Origin: Lethocerus indicus
Lineage: Eukaryota > Arthropoda > Insecta > Hemiptera > Belostomatidae
DNA length: 64,000 nucleotides
Assembly: GCA_019843655.1 (NCBI GenBank)
Contig: JACDQD010000009.1
Coordinates: 749,750-813,749, forward strand
Reading direction: 5' to 3'
Shown: positions 10,668 through 23,019 of the stretch, one piece after another
Numbering within the stretch: the stretch's first letter is position 1
How the letters are laid out: each line of letters starts with the position of its first letter
Translations under genes and position numbers: made by a program
Notes under the pieces: model-generated
The model's input: the letters and a program-made list of their open reading frames with translations, nothing else
Told to the model about the DNA's origin: nothing
Databases searched by the model: none

Positions 10668-10856
10668 CTGTACCCAAAAGTAATCGACAATTTGATAAGA
10701 TGTATTTCGGTCTTGAGAGGAGTTCCTCAAGAGAGAGGAATCGAAAATTTGCCGGAAAAGTTGCACAGAGTTGATAATATCGTTTGAATATATAGTGGAT
10801 TAATAATTAAAGTTTCTTTTTTCCAAAGTCAAAATGTTGATTACTTTTGGGTACCG
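10668..10856. mobile_element. GTACCCAAAAGTAATCGACA-type MITE
   Basis: The ends tgtacccaaaagtaatcgac and gttgattacttttgggtacc are inverted, with the same interior as the copy at 10.15 kb. Confidence 0.75.
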
Positions 10857-11420
10857 TATCTTTCGTATCTTCTAGTGATGATGCTGAAATTTTACATCCG
10901 TAATTTTACACTGTGAGACCGTAAAATATGGCAAAGAGAAAACGTCTTATAATATACTGAATTTAGAAAATATAAGCGAGGAAGAAATCAATTTTATTGT
11001 TCACTCAATGTTTTAGGTTGTGAGAGAGAGAGAGAGAGGGACACTTGTGGGTTGTTGTGGCCTGTTTGAGGGGACGCCTCAGAAAACCAAAAACCAAAAA
11101 CGAAATTGATAAAATAAATTCTTTTTTTTAAAAAAAAAAATAGAGGCAGTGCCCCCCCCCAGAACCGTTCGTTCCAGAGGCGAGTCATTTTTTATTTTTT
11201 TTATTTATTTCTCTCTTCAAATTCTTTTTCTCTAACAAATTGCCAATAACAGAGATAATCAAATTTTTAGATAACTAACAAGCACGATTTTGACTAACGG
11301 GTCGACGAAATAAAAAGGTCGGAGGTAGTTTTTTTTTTTTTTTTTTTATTTTTTTGGTCATGGCATGATACGTCTAATACTAATAACAGCTACTAACTCA
11401 ATTTAGCGACTAACCTATTA
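10857..11420. other. Unassigned low-complexity DNA
   Basis: A (GA)n tract lies near 11,020-11,037, with several homopolymer runs of A, C and T. No gene is recognised. Confidence 0.4.
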
Positions 11421-11424
11421 TATT

Positions 11425-11573
11425 AGGGGTACCCACCAGAAAGTAATAGACATTTTGAATTTGGAATTCATTTTATTTCGCTAAAAAAGAAACCACAATT
11501 CTCCTTGAGGAACTCCTCTCAAGACCGGAATACATCTTGTCAAATTGTCGATTACTTTCGGGTACACCTAATA
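11425..11573. mobile_element. GTACCCAAAAGTAATCGACA-type MITE, shortened
   Basis: The inverted ends ggggtacccaccagaaagta and gattactttcgggtacacct enclose about 110 bp, so this copy has an internal deletion relative to the ~200-bp form. Confidence 0.65.
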
Positions 11574-11814
11574 TATATGTTAATGCAGTGACAGTGCAGG
11601 AAGTGACCACAACACACTGGCGTAAGTAACATTGTCGGACCAGAGATTGTGTTGACAGTAACATTAGGTGACTGTCACTAATCAATTTCCTTTTTTCGTC
11701 TCTATTTAGTCTAATTTTATTCGTATGTACTTTTTTAGACATTAGTCACGACTGGTAGAGAGATCGTTAGTCGTTAGTCACTGAATAGTTAGAATACAGT
11801 TTTCTAGAGTTTTG

Positions 11815-11875
11815 TGAAACCGGTCTAGCGAAAGACCAAACCACCGGCGAGAGGAGACAGAAATACCAGAAATCT
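11815..11875. mobile_element. Foldback arm fragment
   Basis: The words gaaaccggtctagcgaaaga and ggcgagaggagacagaaata match one arm; the remainder is missing. Confidence 0.55.
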
Positions 11876-12390
11876 AGAATTAGAATACAGTTCCAAAAGT
11901 CTGTTCCACTATGAAAATGTCTTTGAACGCTCCTCTTTTGTATTTATTTTTTACGTATTTTTTTTTAATGTATTTATAGAACTCTCCGAGTCTGACTTTC
12001 GGCCGAATTTCAGCCCAGATCGAAGTTCAAAATCAGTTGTTTGGTAGAAACGGCTAAATTCTAAAGTTATCGATAGTGTATGCAGTGTCCTTTGCGCACT
12101 ATTGTCTTTTTGAAAACGCTTCTTTCGGTTCTCCCTATTGAAAAGTGCAGGAAAAGACACTTTACCATCGACGAAGCGCGCGCACTCTGAAAGAACTTCT
12201 CCGGGACAACCGAAACCTGAATGTGTCATTAACTGATAACAGATATCGGATTGAAGATATCGGAGGGGTAGAAGTAACTATTGGGACGACCCGATATAAT
12301 TTGGAGAATTTCAGAATTGGAAAAAGTTTCGAAAAAAGCTGAACGTCCTCGCATCATTTGGTCGCTAGATAGGGAACTCTGGGATGTATC
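11876..12390. other. Unassigned DNA
   Basis: No recognisable gene or repeat is seen. Confidence 0.35.
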
Positions 12391-12610
12391 AGGGTACCAA
12401 AAGTATAATCGACATTTTGACTTCGGAATTCGTTTTATTTTGCTAAAAAAGAAACTTTAATAATTATTAATCTACTATATATATATTCACCGATATTATG
12501 AAGAACACTTTTCCGGAAAATCTTCCATTCCCCCCCCTCTCTTGAGGAACTCCTCTCAAGACCGAAATACATCTTATCAAATTGTCGATCACTTTTGGGT
12601 ACTCCCAATA
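12391..12610. mobile_element. GTACCCAAAAGTAATCGACA-type MITE
   Basis: Ends gggtaccaaaagtataatcg and gtcgatcacttttgggtact are inverted and the family body is present. Confidence 0.75.
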
Positions 12611-13819
12611 TGTCCACTGTAGCGGTAGAAGAAACTACTAATATTAGATACTCCAATAGTAAATTTGTTCACATTTCTACGGTTTATGTTGCAATCGGCT
12701 GGGGTTTATCTAGGTAGGGGCCATCGTCGCACAATTATGCGGAGGCCGGAGAAATCCGGGTTTCGATCCTCGAAGCGTTGGGAACAGATCATCATCATAT
12801 GAGAGAGAGAGAGAGAGAGAGTGTCAAGTTAGAGCACTGTCACTAGAAAAATTGTAGTGACTGTAACAATAAAGGAGGAAAAAGGGGGTCGCCGACTTTA
12901 CTCCACGACGAATTGGTGGCAAATTCAAATCTGTCGTCAATTTATGGCGACACCCCTCTATATATATGACATTTTGGCAGGGAAGCTTTTCCACGAACAA
13001 CAAGGATGTCTCGAGGATGTCGGACAGATAGAGTTGTTTTTTGGTTTTTGGTGCCAGTTAAAGGTACAATTGAGGTTTGTTCGATTGGATAAAGGCGCCA
13101 TCCCCAGTGATATGGTACTTTTGACCCGTATCCGGCCAACAGAAAGTCTCTTCTGGGCCAAGTGGCGTTGAAGCCGATAATGGATGGTTAAAAAAGGGAA
13201 AGGGACTGAACGAGTGGATTTGGGATTGTGGAGAGAGGCGGGGAGTGGAATTTGAGGAAGAGTGATTTTGCCACTTCTTCGGTATGTTGTTGTTGAGAGG
13301 TCATTGTGGATTGTCCGGTTGGAAACACACCCGGATGGTACCGGAAGGACTTTCGACTGGAATCTCCGGATGCGGGCGATGTGGGGGATTTCATGGCGGA
13401 ACCCGGCACAGTTCAATTCCTTAAGTCCGTGTCGTTTTTAGTATTACTTAGTTTCGATGTCCTTCCTCAAAAGAGGTCTTTCAGCGGTCGAAATTCACGT
13501 TTTATATCTATTCCTTTCAGCCGGCCATGGGGTGGATAGAGTTTTAGCTGGAAACGCTATCGATCGTGTTCAGCGGCTTCCGACTGTCTGTCCAATTTGT
13601 GGCACGTCCCCTCCCTCCCTTCGTTGCCACGACGACCGCACCCTTCTGGCACGACGCTTATATATCGGCTCCGGCAGGTTGCCAGGGCGACCATACTCAA
13701 GGGAGGCTTATACGCCTACCGCCCGCATATTCGCGAGTCTACAGATGAATTTGTTGAAGGGGTCAAAAATGCAGTTTTTCCTATTGGTTTTTCCATATAA
13801 AGACACACACTTCACATTT
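12611..13819. other. Unassigned, partly GC-richer DNA with a MITE end at about 12,880-12,960
   Basis: The word gacacccctctatata marks a half copy of the GTGTCCC-type MITE. Between 12,980 and 13,760 there are longer open stretches on both strands (up to about 150 codons on the minus strand), but I recognise no domain and see no splice structure. It may be an old transposon body. Confidence 0.35.
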
Positions 13820-14302
13820 TCTAAGTACGTCAGTACATCTTGGGCACAGATAAGCCCCGTAGACGGTTTCGAATGCGCCTATAAGATACATTCGGCTCCT
13901 CCGCAATGTCCCGATAACGGCCTTTATTCGGTCATCGTCGACCTCCACCGGACGTCCTCCGGAGCTCCTCATCATTTAATGTTAAAATACCGCCGACCGG
14001 AATTTCGCCAACCGGTACCGTCACTGCCACTTCTTTTAAGGCTTCATCAACTTTTTACGAACCTGCGAGGCGTTAACACCTTGGCGAAAATAGAAAAGCG
14101 AAATGTGACGGAAATACCCACTTCGGTTTACCAAAGTGTTTTACCTTTTTATAGACAGACAATTCGACCGGTCGATGTAATTTTGATACCGAACGTTTCA
14201 GAAAGGACCGAATAATAAAGCGTATCGAAGAATCTTATCTGTGCAAAGATGTTGACGTACTTGTCGGCGAAATCCGCAATTACTTAGTTGTTAACCCGAT
14301 AT
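13820..14302 (-). mobile_element. Mellifera-type mariner remnant
   Basis: The right inverted end acttagttgttaacccgat is at about 14,282. The minus strand carries the decayed transposase N-terminal region, including an RSSGGRPVEVDDDRIKAVI stretch near 13,920-13,975. This corresponds to the second helix-turn-helix part of mariner transposases. Frames are disrupted, and an open stretch on the opposite strand is a shadow. Confidence 0.75.
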
Positions 14303-14459
14303 TTTTATATTAAAGGGAAAACTTGGTCCGATCCCCTTTTAAAAAAAAACCTCAAAGTCCTCCAGAAAGCTTTTGATCACTTGAATTTAGAATACACGGG
14401 TGGGGGGCACTGTGATTTGAATTCAAAATATTGCGGTACAAGTTAAGAAAGGTCTAAAA
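14303..14459. other. Unassigned spacer
   Basis: AT-rich sequence between the mariner remnant and the 61-bp array; nothing recognisable. Confidence 0.4.
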
Positions 14460-15165
14460 AGAAAGGATTTAGGTGGGGAAATTTCCGCTCATTGGCAGCA
14501 CTGTGGTAGTTGGAAAAATCGCCGCCCGACGACGGCAGCACATGACGGGAGCGGGTGATGAATGTTGTGTAGTTGGGGAAATTTCCGCTAAGGGGGCAGC
14601 ACTGCACGGGAAGTTTTGATACTGGAGCTAGTAGTTTCCGAAATCGCCACCAGGGGGCGGCACAGGACGGGAAGTGTCGATACTGGTGCTAGTAGTTCGT
14701 GAAATCGCCACTAGGGGGCGGCACTGCACGGGAAGTGTCGATACTGGCGCTAGTAGTTCGTGAAATCGCCACCAGGGGGCGGCACTGCACGGGAAGTGTC
14801 GATATTGGCGCTAGTAGTTCCAGAAATCACCACCAGGGGGTAGCACTGCACGGCAAGTGTCGATACTGGCGCTAGTAGTTCCCGAAATCGCCACCAGGGG
14901 GCTGCACTGCACGGGAAGTTTTGATACTGGCGCTAGTAGTTCCAGAAATCACCGCCAGGGGGCAGCACTGCACGGGAAGTGTCGATACTGGCGCTAGTAG
15001 TTCCAGAAATCGCCACCAGGGGGCAGTACTGCACGGGAAGTGTCGATACTGGCGCTAGTAGTTCCAGAAATCACCACCAGGGGGCAGTACTGCACGGGAA
15101 GTGTCGATACTGGCGCTAGTAGTTCCAGATATCACCACCGGGGGGCAGCACCTGACTAGAAGTTA
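14460..15165 (+). repeat. 61-bp tandem array with a CTCF-like core
   Basis: Ten well-kept units are spaced exactly 61 bp, with core starts at about 14,586, 14,647, 14,708, 14,769, 14,830, 14,891, 14,952, 15,013, 15,074 and 15,135; degenerate units lie to the left. The core gccaccagggggcagcact closely resembles the animal CTCF consensus (CCACNAGGGGGCRG). The rest of the unit (gtgtcgatactggcgctagt) is also conserved, so conservation is not limited to the core. Related single units occur at 46.09 and 46.25-46.29 kb. Binding is inference from motif similarity only. Confidence 0.85.
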
Positions 15166-16180
15166 CCAAATTCAAACCGAGCGACCTCATTGCATCTCAT
15201 ACAGGATACAAATCCTGATACTTTTCCCCACCCAAAAATTGAAAATGTTGAAATATCAATATATAAGCCGATTTTTTCGTTAATTCGACAATAAGTGAAT
15301 CTGTTAAGGCTTGTAATCCAGGAAATTAGAAGGGGAAATGTATTTTGTAAATTAGAAAATCAATTTATTCGACTACAAATTTTAACCCATTATTTTGAAA
15401 ATATCTTTAAATCTTCAACGGATAATCCGATCGCTATTACTTCATACAGTTTATATGAAAATAGCAAACAAGCGGTACACTGTCATATTTTTTGGCTTTT
15501 TATTTTCTTGAAAGCGTAAAAAATGTCATATGGGGCATCAAAATAAATAAACGGGGGGGGAGGGGGTAGTAAAATCCTCAATTATTTACTTTCCCGCCTC
15601 ATATTTCTACCTCTATGTGATCTAATAATAAAATTTAACAGCATCACCACCGTTGTCCGTCGCTATTTATTAAGAGCGGAGACACAAAAGCTCTCATCAC
15701 TATTATATATACCCTGGCTTCAGTATCGCCCAATAATCATAATTATATAATAATAATAATAGTGATAATTAGGCTGGCGGATGTAAGCAATGAACGGGCT
15801 TAGTTTGCTCCACAGATCGGAGCAATTTTTTTTTTTATCTATGAAAACTGTAAATTTTGAGTACAGATTCGATATTGGTTACCGATGGAAAAAAATTGTT
15901 TTTTGTATCGGGATAGAAATGTTATAAATACAATTATCAATTCGCATATCCCATCTCGATTCAATGGCTTATTACGTACCGAGATACAGGATACAAATAA
16001 TTTTTATTTCTGTAAATACAAATTACTGCATATATTCCGGCATGTATTGGCCTTACTTACATTTGTATTCTTAAATATTACAATACGTTAAACGTGAATG
16101 TTTTTTTTTACAATACTGTCGCGATAGTCGGGAATATACACAATAAAAACAACCCCGAGGACTGCTTATGTACCATTTTT
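15166..16180. other. Unassigned AT-rich DNA with a dispersed repeat at about 16,040-16,150
   Basis: The stretch with ggccttacttacatttgtat and gcgatagtcgggaatataca resembles 21,185-21,280, the start of the 240-bp array. No exon is recognised. Confidence 0.4.
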
Positions 16181-17400
16181 TATAATTTTCAATTATAAAT
16201 TTATATTGATGAAATAATCATTAAACAATGTATAATTGTCTCGGGATTCGGTCTTAAGGCGGATGAAGGTTTTGGGATTTTCAACAATGTTCTGCCAAAC
16301 ATAACTGCTTAACATAACATAACATTTTCCTAATAATTTTCAATTATAAATTTATACTGATTAAATAATCTTTAAACAATGTATAATTGTCTCAGGATTC
16401 GGTCTTAAGGCGGATGAAGGTTTTGGGATTTCCACAATGTTCTGCCAAACATAACTGCTTAACATAACATTTTCCTAATAATTTTCAATTATAAATTTAT
16501 ACCGATGAAATAATCTTTAAACAATGTATAATTGTCTCGGGATTCGGTCTTAAGGCGGATGAAGGTTTTGGGATTTTCAACAATGTTCTGCCAAACATAA
16601 CTGCTTAACATAACATGACATTTTCCTAATAATTTTCAATTATAAATTTATACCGATGAAATAATCTTTAAACAATGTATAATTGTCTGACGATTTGGTG
16701 TTAAAGTGAATGAAGGTTTTGGGATTTTCAACAATGTTCTGCCAAACATAACTGCTTAACATAACATGACATTTTCCTAATAATTTTCAATTATAAATTT
16801 ATATTGATGAAATAATCTTTAAACAATGTATAATTGTCACGGGATTCGGTCTTAAGGCGGATGAAGGTTTTGGGATTTTCAACAATGTTCTGCCAAACAT
16901 AACTGCTTAACATAACATGACATTTTCCTAATAATTTTCAATTATAAATTTATATTGATGAAATAATCATTAAACAATGTATAATTGTCTCAGGATTCCG
17001 TCTTAAGGTGGATGAAGGTTTTGGGATTTTCAACAATGTTCTGCCAAACATAACTGCTTAACATAACATTTTCCTAATAATTTTCAATTATAAATTTATA
17101 TTGATGAAATAATCATTAAACAATGTATAATTGTCTCAGGATTCCGTCTTAAGGCGTATGAAGGTTTTGGGATTTTCAACAATGTTCTGCCAAACATAAC
17201 TGCTTAACATAACATGACATTTTCCTAATAATTTTCAATTATAAATTTATATTGATGAAATAATCTTTAAACAATGTATAATTGTCTCAGGATTCGGTGT
17301 TAAGGTGGATGAAGGTCTTTGGGATGTTCTGCCGAACATAACTGCTTAACGTAACATTTTTGTAATAATTTTCAATTACAAATTTTGTACCGATTACGAT
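16180..17400 (+). repeat. ~145-151 bp tandem array upstream of the kinesin light chain gene
   Basis: About eight units repeat ataattttcaattataaatt, taaacaatgtataattgtct, cggatgaaggttttgggatt and gttctgccaaacataactgc in that order. The array ends less than 100 bp before the first recognised coding exon of the kinesin light chain gene. Two shorter related stretches lie in its first intron at 19,470-19,710. Confidence 0.9.
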
Positions 17401-17486
17401 ATCTTGTATGGTCATCGGGAGTGATGCGCCCATTACCTAATTGTGGCACTAATAGAGATTGTGTGTGTGTCTGCGTGTTGGCGCAG

Positions 17487-17771
17487 GAAGAAGATAGAAT
17501 CGATCGGCAAGATGACTCAGATGAGCCAGGAGGAGATAATGACGAACACGAAGATCGTTGTCCAGGGCCTGGAGGCGCTGAAGAACGAGCACAACTCGAT
17601 ACTGAACAGCCTGAGCGCCGGCAGCCTCGAGCTGACCGTCAGCGCAGTGGAGAGGGCCCAGCTCGCCGTACAGGCCGCGCGCACAACGCCGAAGCCGCCG
17701 TCCTACTCGAACGCCAGGGCCTCGTCCACAAGTCCCTCGATATGATCGAGCTCGGTCTCGGCGAAGCGCAG
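17487..17771 (+). CDS. Klc: Kinesin light chain exon 1 (start codon; heavy-chain-binding coiled coil), with apparent frameshift
   Basis: A splice acceptor (ggcgcag) precedes a short leader, and the start codon is at 17,512. The chosen start gives MTQMSQEEIMTNTKIVVQGL, the conserved light chain N-terminus, followed by EALKNEHNSILNSL. The exon's second half is in another frame and encodes LLERQGLVHKSLDMIELGLG, the conserved segment that leads into exon 2. The first frame runs into a stop at 17,743. One base therefore appears to be missing between about 17,615 and 17,675, a very GC-rich stretch. Since all later exons are intact, an assembly error is more likely than a dead gene. Donor gtaaat follows at 17,772. 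An untranslated exon must lie upstream and was not identified. Confidence 0.9.
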
Positions 17772-17801
17772 GTAAATAACAGTCTACTATAGACACATCT
17801 T

Positions 17802-19059
17802 GTGGTATTAACCCTTTGCGCTCTATGCACACGTTTTACCGTTGGTATTTTACCATAAACGTAAAATGCGATAATAATAATAATATATAAAACGCGTTTA
17901 TCTCTTGCTTTTTGTCTGCCGAGGAGATATTTACATGAAATAAAGTAAATGAAATCTGTATTTTTGGATTACTTTTTTCAAATCAATTTCGCATTCGTTA
18001 TCTTTTTTACGTGTCGGTTTCTTACTATTTCGTATTGACTACATTATTTTTTTATTTTTTTTATATTTTTAAAAATAAAAGTGGTATTAACCCTTTGCGC
18101 TCTATGCACACGTTTAACCGTTGGTATTTTACCATAAACGTAAAATGCAATAATAATAATAATATATAAAACGCGTTTATCTCTTGCTTTTTGTCTGCCG
18201 AGGAGATATTTACATGAAATAAATATATAAAATCTGTATTTTTAGATTACTTTTTCAAATCAATTTCGCATTCGTTATCTTTTTTACATGTCGGTTTCTT
18301 CAGAACTATTTTACCGTAAACGTAAAATGCGATAATAATTATTTTTTTGCTTTTGTCTGCCGAGGAGATATTTACATGAAATAAATATATAAAATCTGTA
18401 TTTTAGATTACTTTTTCAAATCAATTTCGACTTTACACGTTTAACCGTTGGTATTTTACCATAAACGTAAAATGCAATAATAATAATATATAAAACGCGT
18501 TTATCTCTTGCTTTTTGTCTGCCGAGGAGATATTTACATGAAATAAATATATAAAATCAGTATTTTTAGATTATCTTTTTTACGTGTCGGTTTCTTACTA
18601 TTTCATATTAACTACATTATTTTATCTCGTGTTTATCTCTTGCTTTTTGTCTGCCGAGGAGATATTTACATGAAATAAATATATAAAATCTGTATTTTTA
18701 GATTACTTTTTTCAAATCAATTTCGCATTCGTTATCTTTTTTACGCGTCGGTTTCTTACTATTTCGTATTGGCTACATTATTTTTTTTAATTTTTTTTAT
18801 AATTCTTAAAAATAAAAGTTATTCTAATACGTACGGTACACAGATTTTTACTTTCCCTGGCCTGATCTCTAAATCAAAAAAATTAAAATAAACATTCGCA
18901 TCTTTTTAGTAAATATATATATTGTTACGAAATATGTTGCTATAAAAATGTTTTTGTTTCGATAGAATGTGGAAAAAAAATCCGAGTCGATAGATAACTT
19001 ACTTAAATATTAATAAGAGTACAGTGTAATACAATTGATATACAAGTGCAGAGGGTTAA
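17802..19059. mobile_element. piggyBac-like non-autonomous element with internal ~279-bp tandem repeat
   Basis: The left boundary is TTAA (17,808) followed by ccctttgcgctctatgcaca. The right boundary is gtgcagagggttaa, ending in TTAA at 19,059; its complement ccctctgcac matches the left end. TTAA targets with CCYTTTGC-type ends are the piggyBac signature. The interior repeats with a ~279-bp period (gtggtattaaccctttgcgc at 17,802 and 18,081), then in decaying partial units containing ttgtctgccgaggagatatt to about 18,800. No transposase is encoded. It lies in kinesin light chain intron 1, starting 36 bp after exon 1. Confidence 0.65.
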
Positions 19060-19189
19060 TAACTGCGTGTTAATGGTCGTTAATTAGTTTGTTTTCGGAG
19101 AATCCTCGCGCTGAGCACAAATAAACAACGGAGCTACTCGGTTTTACTGGAAATTGGATCTAAATTCTATTCTTAAAGAATAAATTGCG

Positions 19190-19445
19190 CTTCCTTCGTT
19201 TATCTGCGAGAAATGGCACTTTTGCATCTCAACGCGTTGAAGAGAGAGAGAGAGACCAGCTAATTACGCGGGTCGTTTACGTATTATTCGAAAGAAAATT
19301 TGTAATTACGAGAGGAAACTCTTGACGGACTCTGATACATTCTCTGTGAACCGAACACGTGTTACGAATTTATGATTGTGACCGAAAAGAGCGAGACGGT
19401 TCAGCAGAGATTGCGCTGTGCGGCGCTAAAACGGTTGAAGAAATC
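19190..19445 (+). repeat. Dispersed repeat, one half of an inverted pair with 29,785-30,012
   Basis: It shares ggcacttttgcatctcaacg, a (GA)n tract, agctaattacgcgggtcgtt and gaaaatttgtaattacgaga with the reverse complement of 29.79-30.01 kb. Both copies sit in kinesin light chain introns, on either side of exons 2-7. Confidence 0.8.
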
Positions 19446-19469
19446 GAAATATGGATTCTTGCAAAAAAA

Positions 19470-19715
19470 TTGCCAAACATAACTGCTTAACATAACATGA
19501 CATTTTCCTAATAATTTTCAATTATAAATTTATACCGATTAAATAATCTTTAAACAATGTATAATTGTCTCGGGATTCCGTCTTAAGGTGTATGGTTTTG
19601 GGATTTTCAACAATGTTCTGCTTAACATAACATGACATTTTCCATATAATTTTTTATAATTTTTAATTGTAAATTTATATTGATGAAATAATCATTAAAC
19701 GGATTGCGCTGTGCG
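19470..19715 (+). repeat. Partial copies of the ~150-bp upstream array within intron 1
   Basis: The words ccaaacataactgcttaaca, ttttcaattataaatttata and taaacaatgtataattgtct repeat the 16.2-17.4 kb array. They are flanked on both sides by the word ggattgcgctgtgcggc. Confidence 0.8.
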
Positions 19716-19833
19716 GCACTAAAACTTGCGATTTTTGGAAAAAAAATTGCTTTATCGCTAAAACGGTGAGAGGTTTAACGTCGCCCATTGTTTTTTACTC
19801 GGTCGCGGACGGAAAAAAAAACAGAAAAATTAA

Positions 19834-20793
<960 letters not shown>

Positions 20794-20887
20794 GAGGAAT
20801 CCTCTTCAGAATCTAAACAGGACAAGCCGAAGTCTGACGATCCTGTCGTCGACCTTTTCCCCGACGACGAGACCGAAGAAAGAAACA
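20794..20887 (+). CDS. Klc: Kinesin light chain exon 3 (acidic linker with LFP motif)
   Basis: 94 bp between tttcgcag and gtcagt, ending in phase 1. It encodes EESSSESKQDKPKSDDPVVD followed by LFPDDETEERN. A leucine-phenylalanine-proline triplet flanked by acidic residues is the known light chain linker motif that folds back on the TPR groove to keep kinesin-1 inactive until cargo binds. Here the core VDLFPDDE is intact. Residues are about 163-193. The Ser/Glu-rich first half is typical of this variable linker. Confidence 0.95.
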
Positions 20888-21209
20888 GTCAGTATTTTAT
20901 TTTTTAAATAAAGTTTTTCGGATCTTTTGAAGTAATTCGGAGCGTCTTACAGATTTTTCTGTGCTCCCGAATTTTAATATTTGATTATTTGAGTTTGAAT
21001 TCGTAAAAAAAGCAAACCCCCCCCCTTGGGGGTTGCAAATGAAAATTGGGTTCACACGGAAATCTAGGAATTCGAAAAAACAAAACGTAAGAAGGTAGAT
21101 ACAAAATACAAACGAGTTTTATTTCTTTAAATACAAACGATATATCGATAAAACGATATACAAATGGTGATTCCTACATGCATACCGGCCTTACTGCATA
21201 TATATATAT
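20888..21209 (+). other. Intron 3, unique part
   Basis: AT-rich intronic sequence with a C-run near 21,018; no gene is seen. Confidence 0.6.
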
Positions 21210-21920
21210 ACTTAAATATTATAGTACATTGATTATGAATTTTTAACAATATTGTTGTGATAATCGGGAAAAATATACAATAAAAATTCGAGAACTTGAG
21301 CTACAGTGTATGAAGGGCGGTAAAGTGCAGTTACGGTTTACCAGCAGGTCTTATTCGTCATCCTTCGAGAAAACCTCCTTTTTCTTGTAATTCGTAATTC
21401 ATTTCTCGTAATTAATAGTCTGTAAGCGGGGACAGTGATATGAGATTAAATATTATAGTACATTGATTATGAATTTTTAACAATATTGTTGTGATAATCG
21501 GGAAAAATATACAATAAAAATTCGAGAACTTGAGCTACAGTGTATGAAGGGCGGTAAAGTGATCCTGGGTTTACGGTTTACCAGCAGGTCTTATTCGTCA
21601 TCCTTCGAGAAAACCTCCTTTTTCTTGTAATTCGTAATTCATTTCTCGTAATTAATAGTCTGTAAGCGGGGACAGTGATATGAGATTAAATATTATAGTA
21701 CATCGATTATGAATTTTTAACAATATTGTTGTGATAATCGGGAAAAATATACAATAAAAATTCGAGAACTTGAGCTACAGTGTATGAAGGGCGGTAAAGT
21801 GCAGTTACGGTTTACCAGCAGGTCTTATTCGTCATCCTTCGAGAAAACCTCCTTTTTCTTGTAATTCGTAATTCATTTCTCGTAATTAATAGTCTGTAAG
21901 CGGGGACAGTGATATGAGAT
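21200..21920 (+). repeat. 240-bp tandem repeat, three copies, in intron 3
   Basis: Units beginning near 21,205, 21,441 and 21,681 repeat with a 240-bp period and only a few differences. Shared words include attatgaatttttaacaata, ttgagctacagtgtatgaag and tgtaagcggggacagtgata. The near identity implies recent duplication. A diverged relative of the start lies at about 16,040. Confidence 0.9.
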
Positions 21921-21999
21921 GATCACTCTGTATCACAGAGGCCGTAACTGTCGATTAGCTGCCGATTATGGTATATGAGTAATTAAAAAAAAAAAAAAA

Positions 22000-22284
22000 A
22001 AATAGTTTCTGTCTCCTCTCGCGCGCCGGTTTGGTCTTTCGCCGGACCGGCCGATCGCCATCTTCGGTAGCGGCGTTGTTGGCACACTCGTACTGTCGTC
22101 GGGTATAGTGACAGTGCAGTGGGGACACGCGAAAAACATCCAAAGTGACTTATATAATAACATAGCGCTACTGAAGATGGCGCGAGCGGCCGAAACCGGT
22201 CTAGCGAAAGACGAAACCAGCGAGAGAGGAGACAGAAACATCACGAACCTACAGTATATTCCGACCCCTCGCAGACCACACAAA
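22000..22284. mobile_element. Foldback element copy in intron 3
   Basis: Both arms are present (gtttctgtctcctctcgcgc ... atcgccatcttcggtagcgg, and gcgctactgaagatggcgcg ... gagaggagacagaaacatca), followed by the asymmetric end (cacacaaaacaggtatg). No clear target duplication is seen because the left side is a poly(A) run. The following ~135 bp (22,285-22,420) match 1,605-1,755 in inverse orientation. Confidence 0.75.
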
Positions 22285-22404
22285 ACAGGTATGTTGAACT
22301 GAATACATTAAAACTGCTCGGATATCGGCGGATTTTTCGATATTTGGGCGTTGATGAAAAAATCGACATTTTTCAAATCGAAAATATTTTTTTTTTGGCT
22401 AAAG

Positions 22405-22457
22405 ATCAAATAGCAAAAGACCAAACCGGCGAGAGGAGACAGAAACACACGAAATCT

Positions 22458-22525
<68 letters not shown>

Positions 22526-22717
22526 CCGTAGATTTTGTGTGTGTTTCTGTCTCCTAAAGAAAATTTTTTTTTGGCTTAAGAAACACACAAAATCTATGAA
22601 ACTATTATTTTTTTTAATTGATGATTTTCAGGCATCCTCACTGCACTGTCACTGTACAAGACAGTGCGACACAAAATCTACGGTATTCCAACCGCTCGCA
22701 GATCATAAAACAGGTAT
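22405..22717. mobile_element. Foldback element copy with (TA)n core, abutting the exon 4 acceptor
   Basis: One arm (gaccaaaccggcgagaggag) leads into a (TA)n run at 22,460-22,518, then a disrupted second arm. The asymmetric end cataaaacaggtatt finishes at about 22,717, only 27 bp before exon 4. The intron's polypyrimidine tract begins some 10 bp beyond it. Confidence 0.7.
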
Positions 22718-22722
22718 TCTAA

Positions 22723-22995
<273 letters not shown>

Positions 22996-23019
22996 TGAAT
23001 ACCGCAATATAATACCGGA

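Noticed and set aside
13457..14215. A 252-codon plus-strand open stretch.
   Set aside because: Its right half is antisense to a mariner remnant, and the left half has no recognisable domain.
14460..15165. Regularly spaced repeats that could suggest a CRISPR array.
   Set aside because: The entire 61-bp unit is repeated with no unique spacers, and the genome is eukaryotic.
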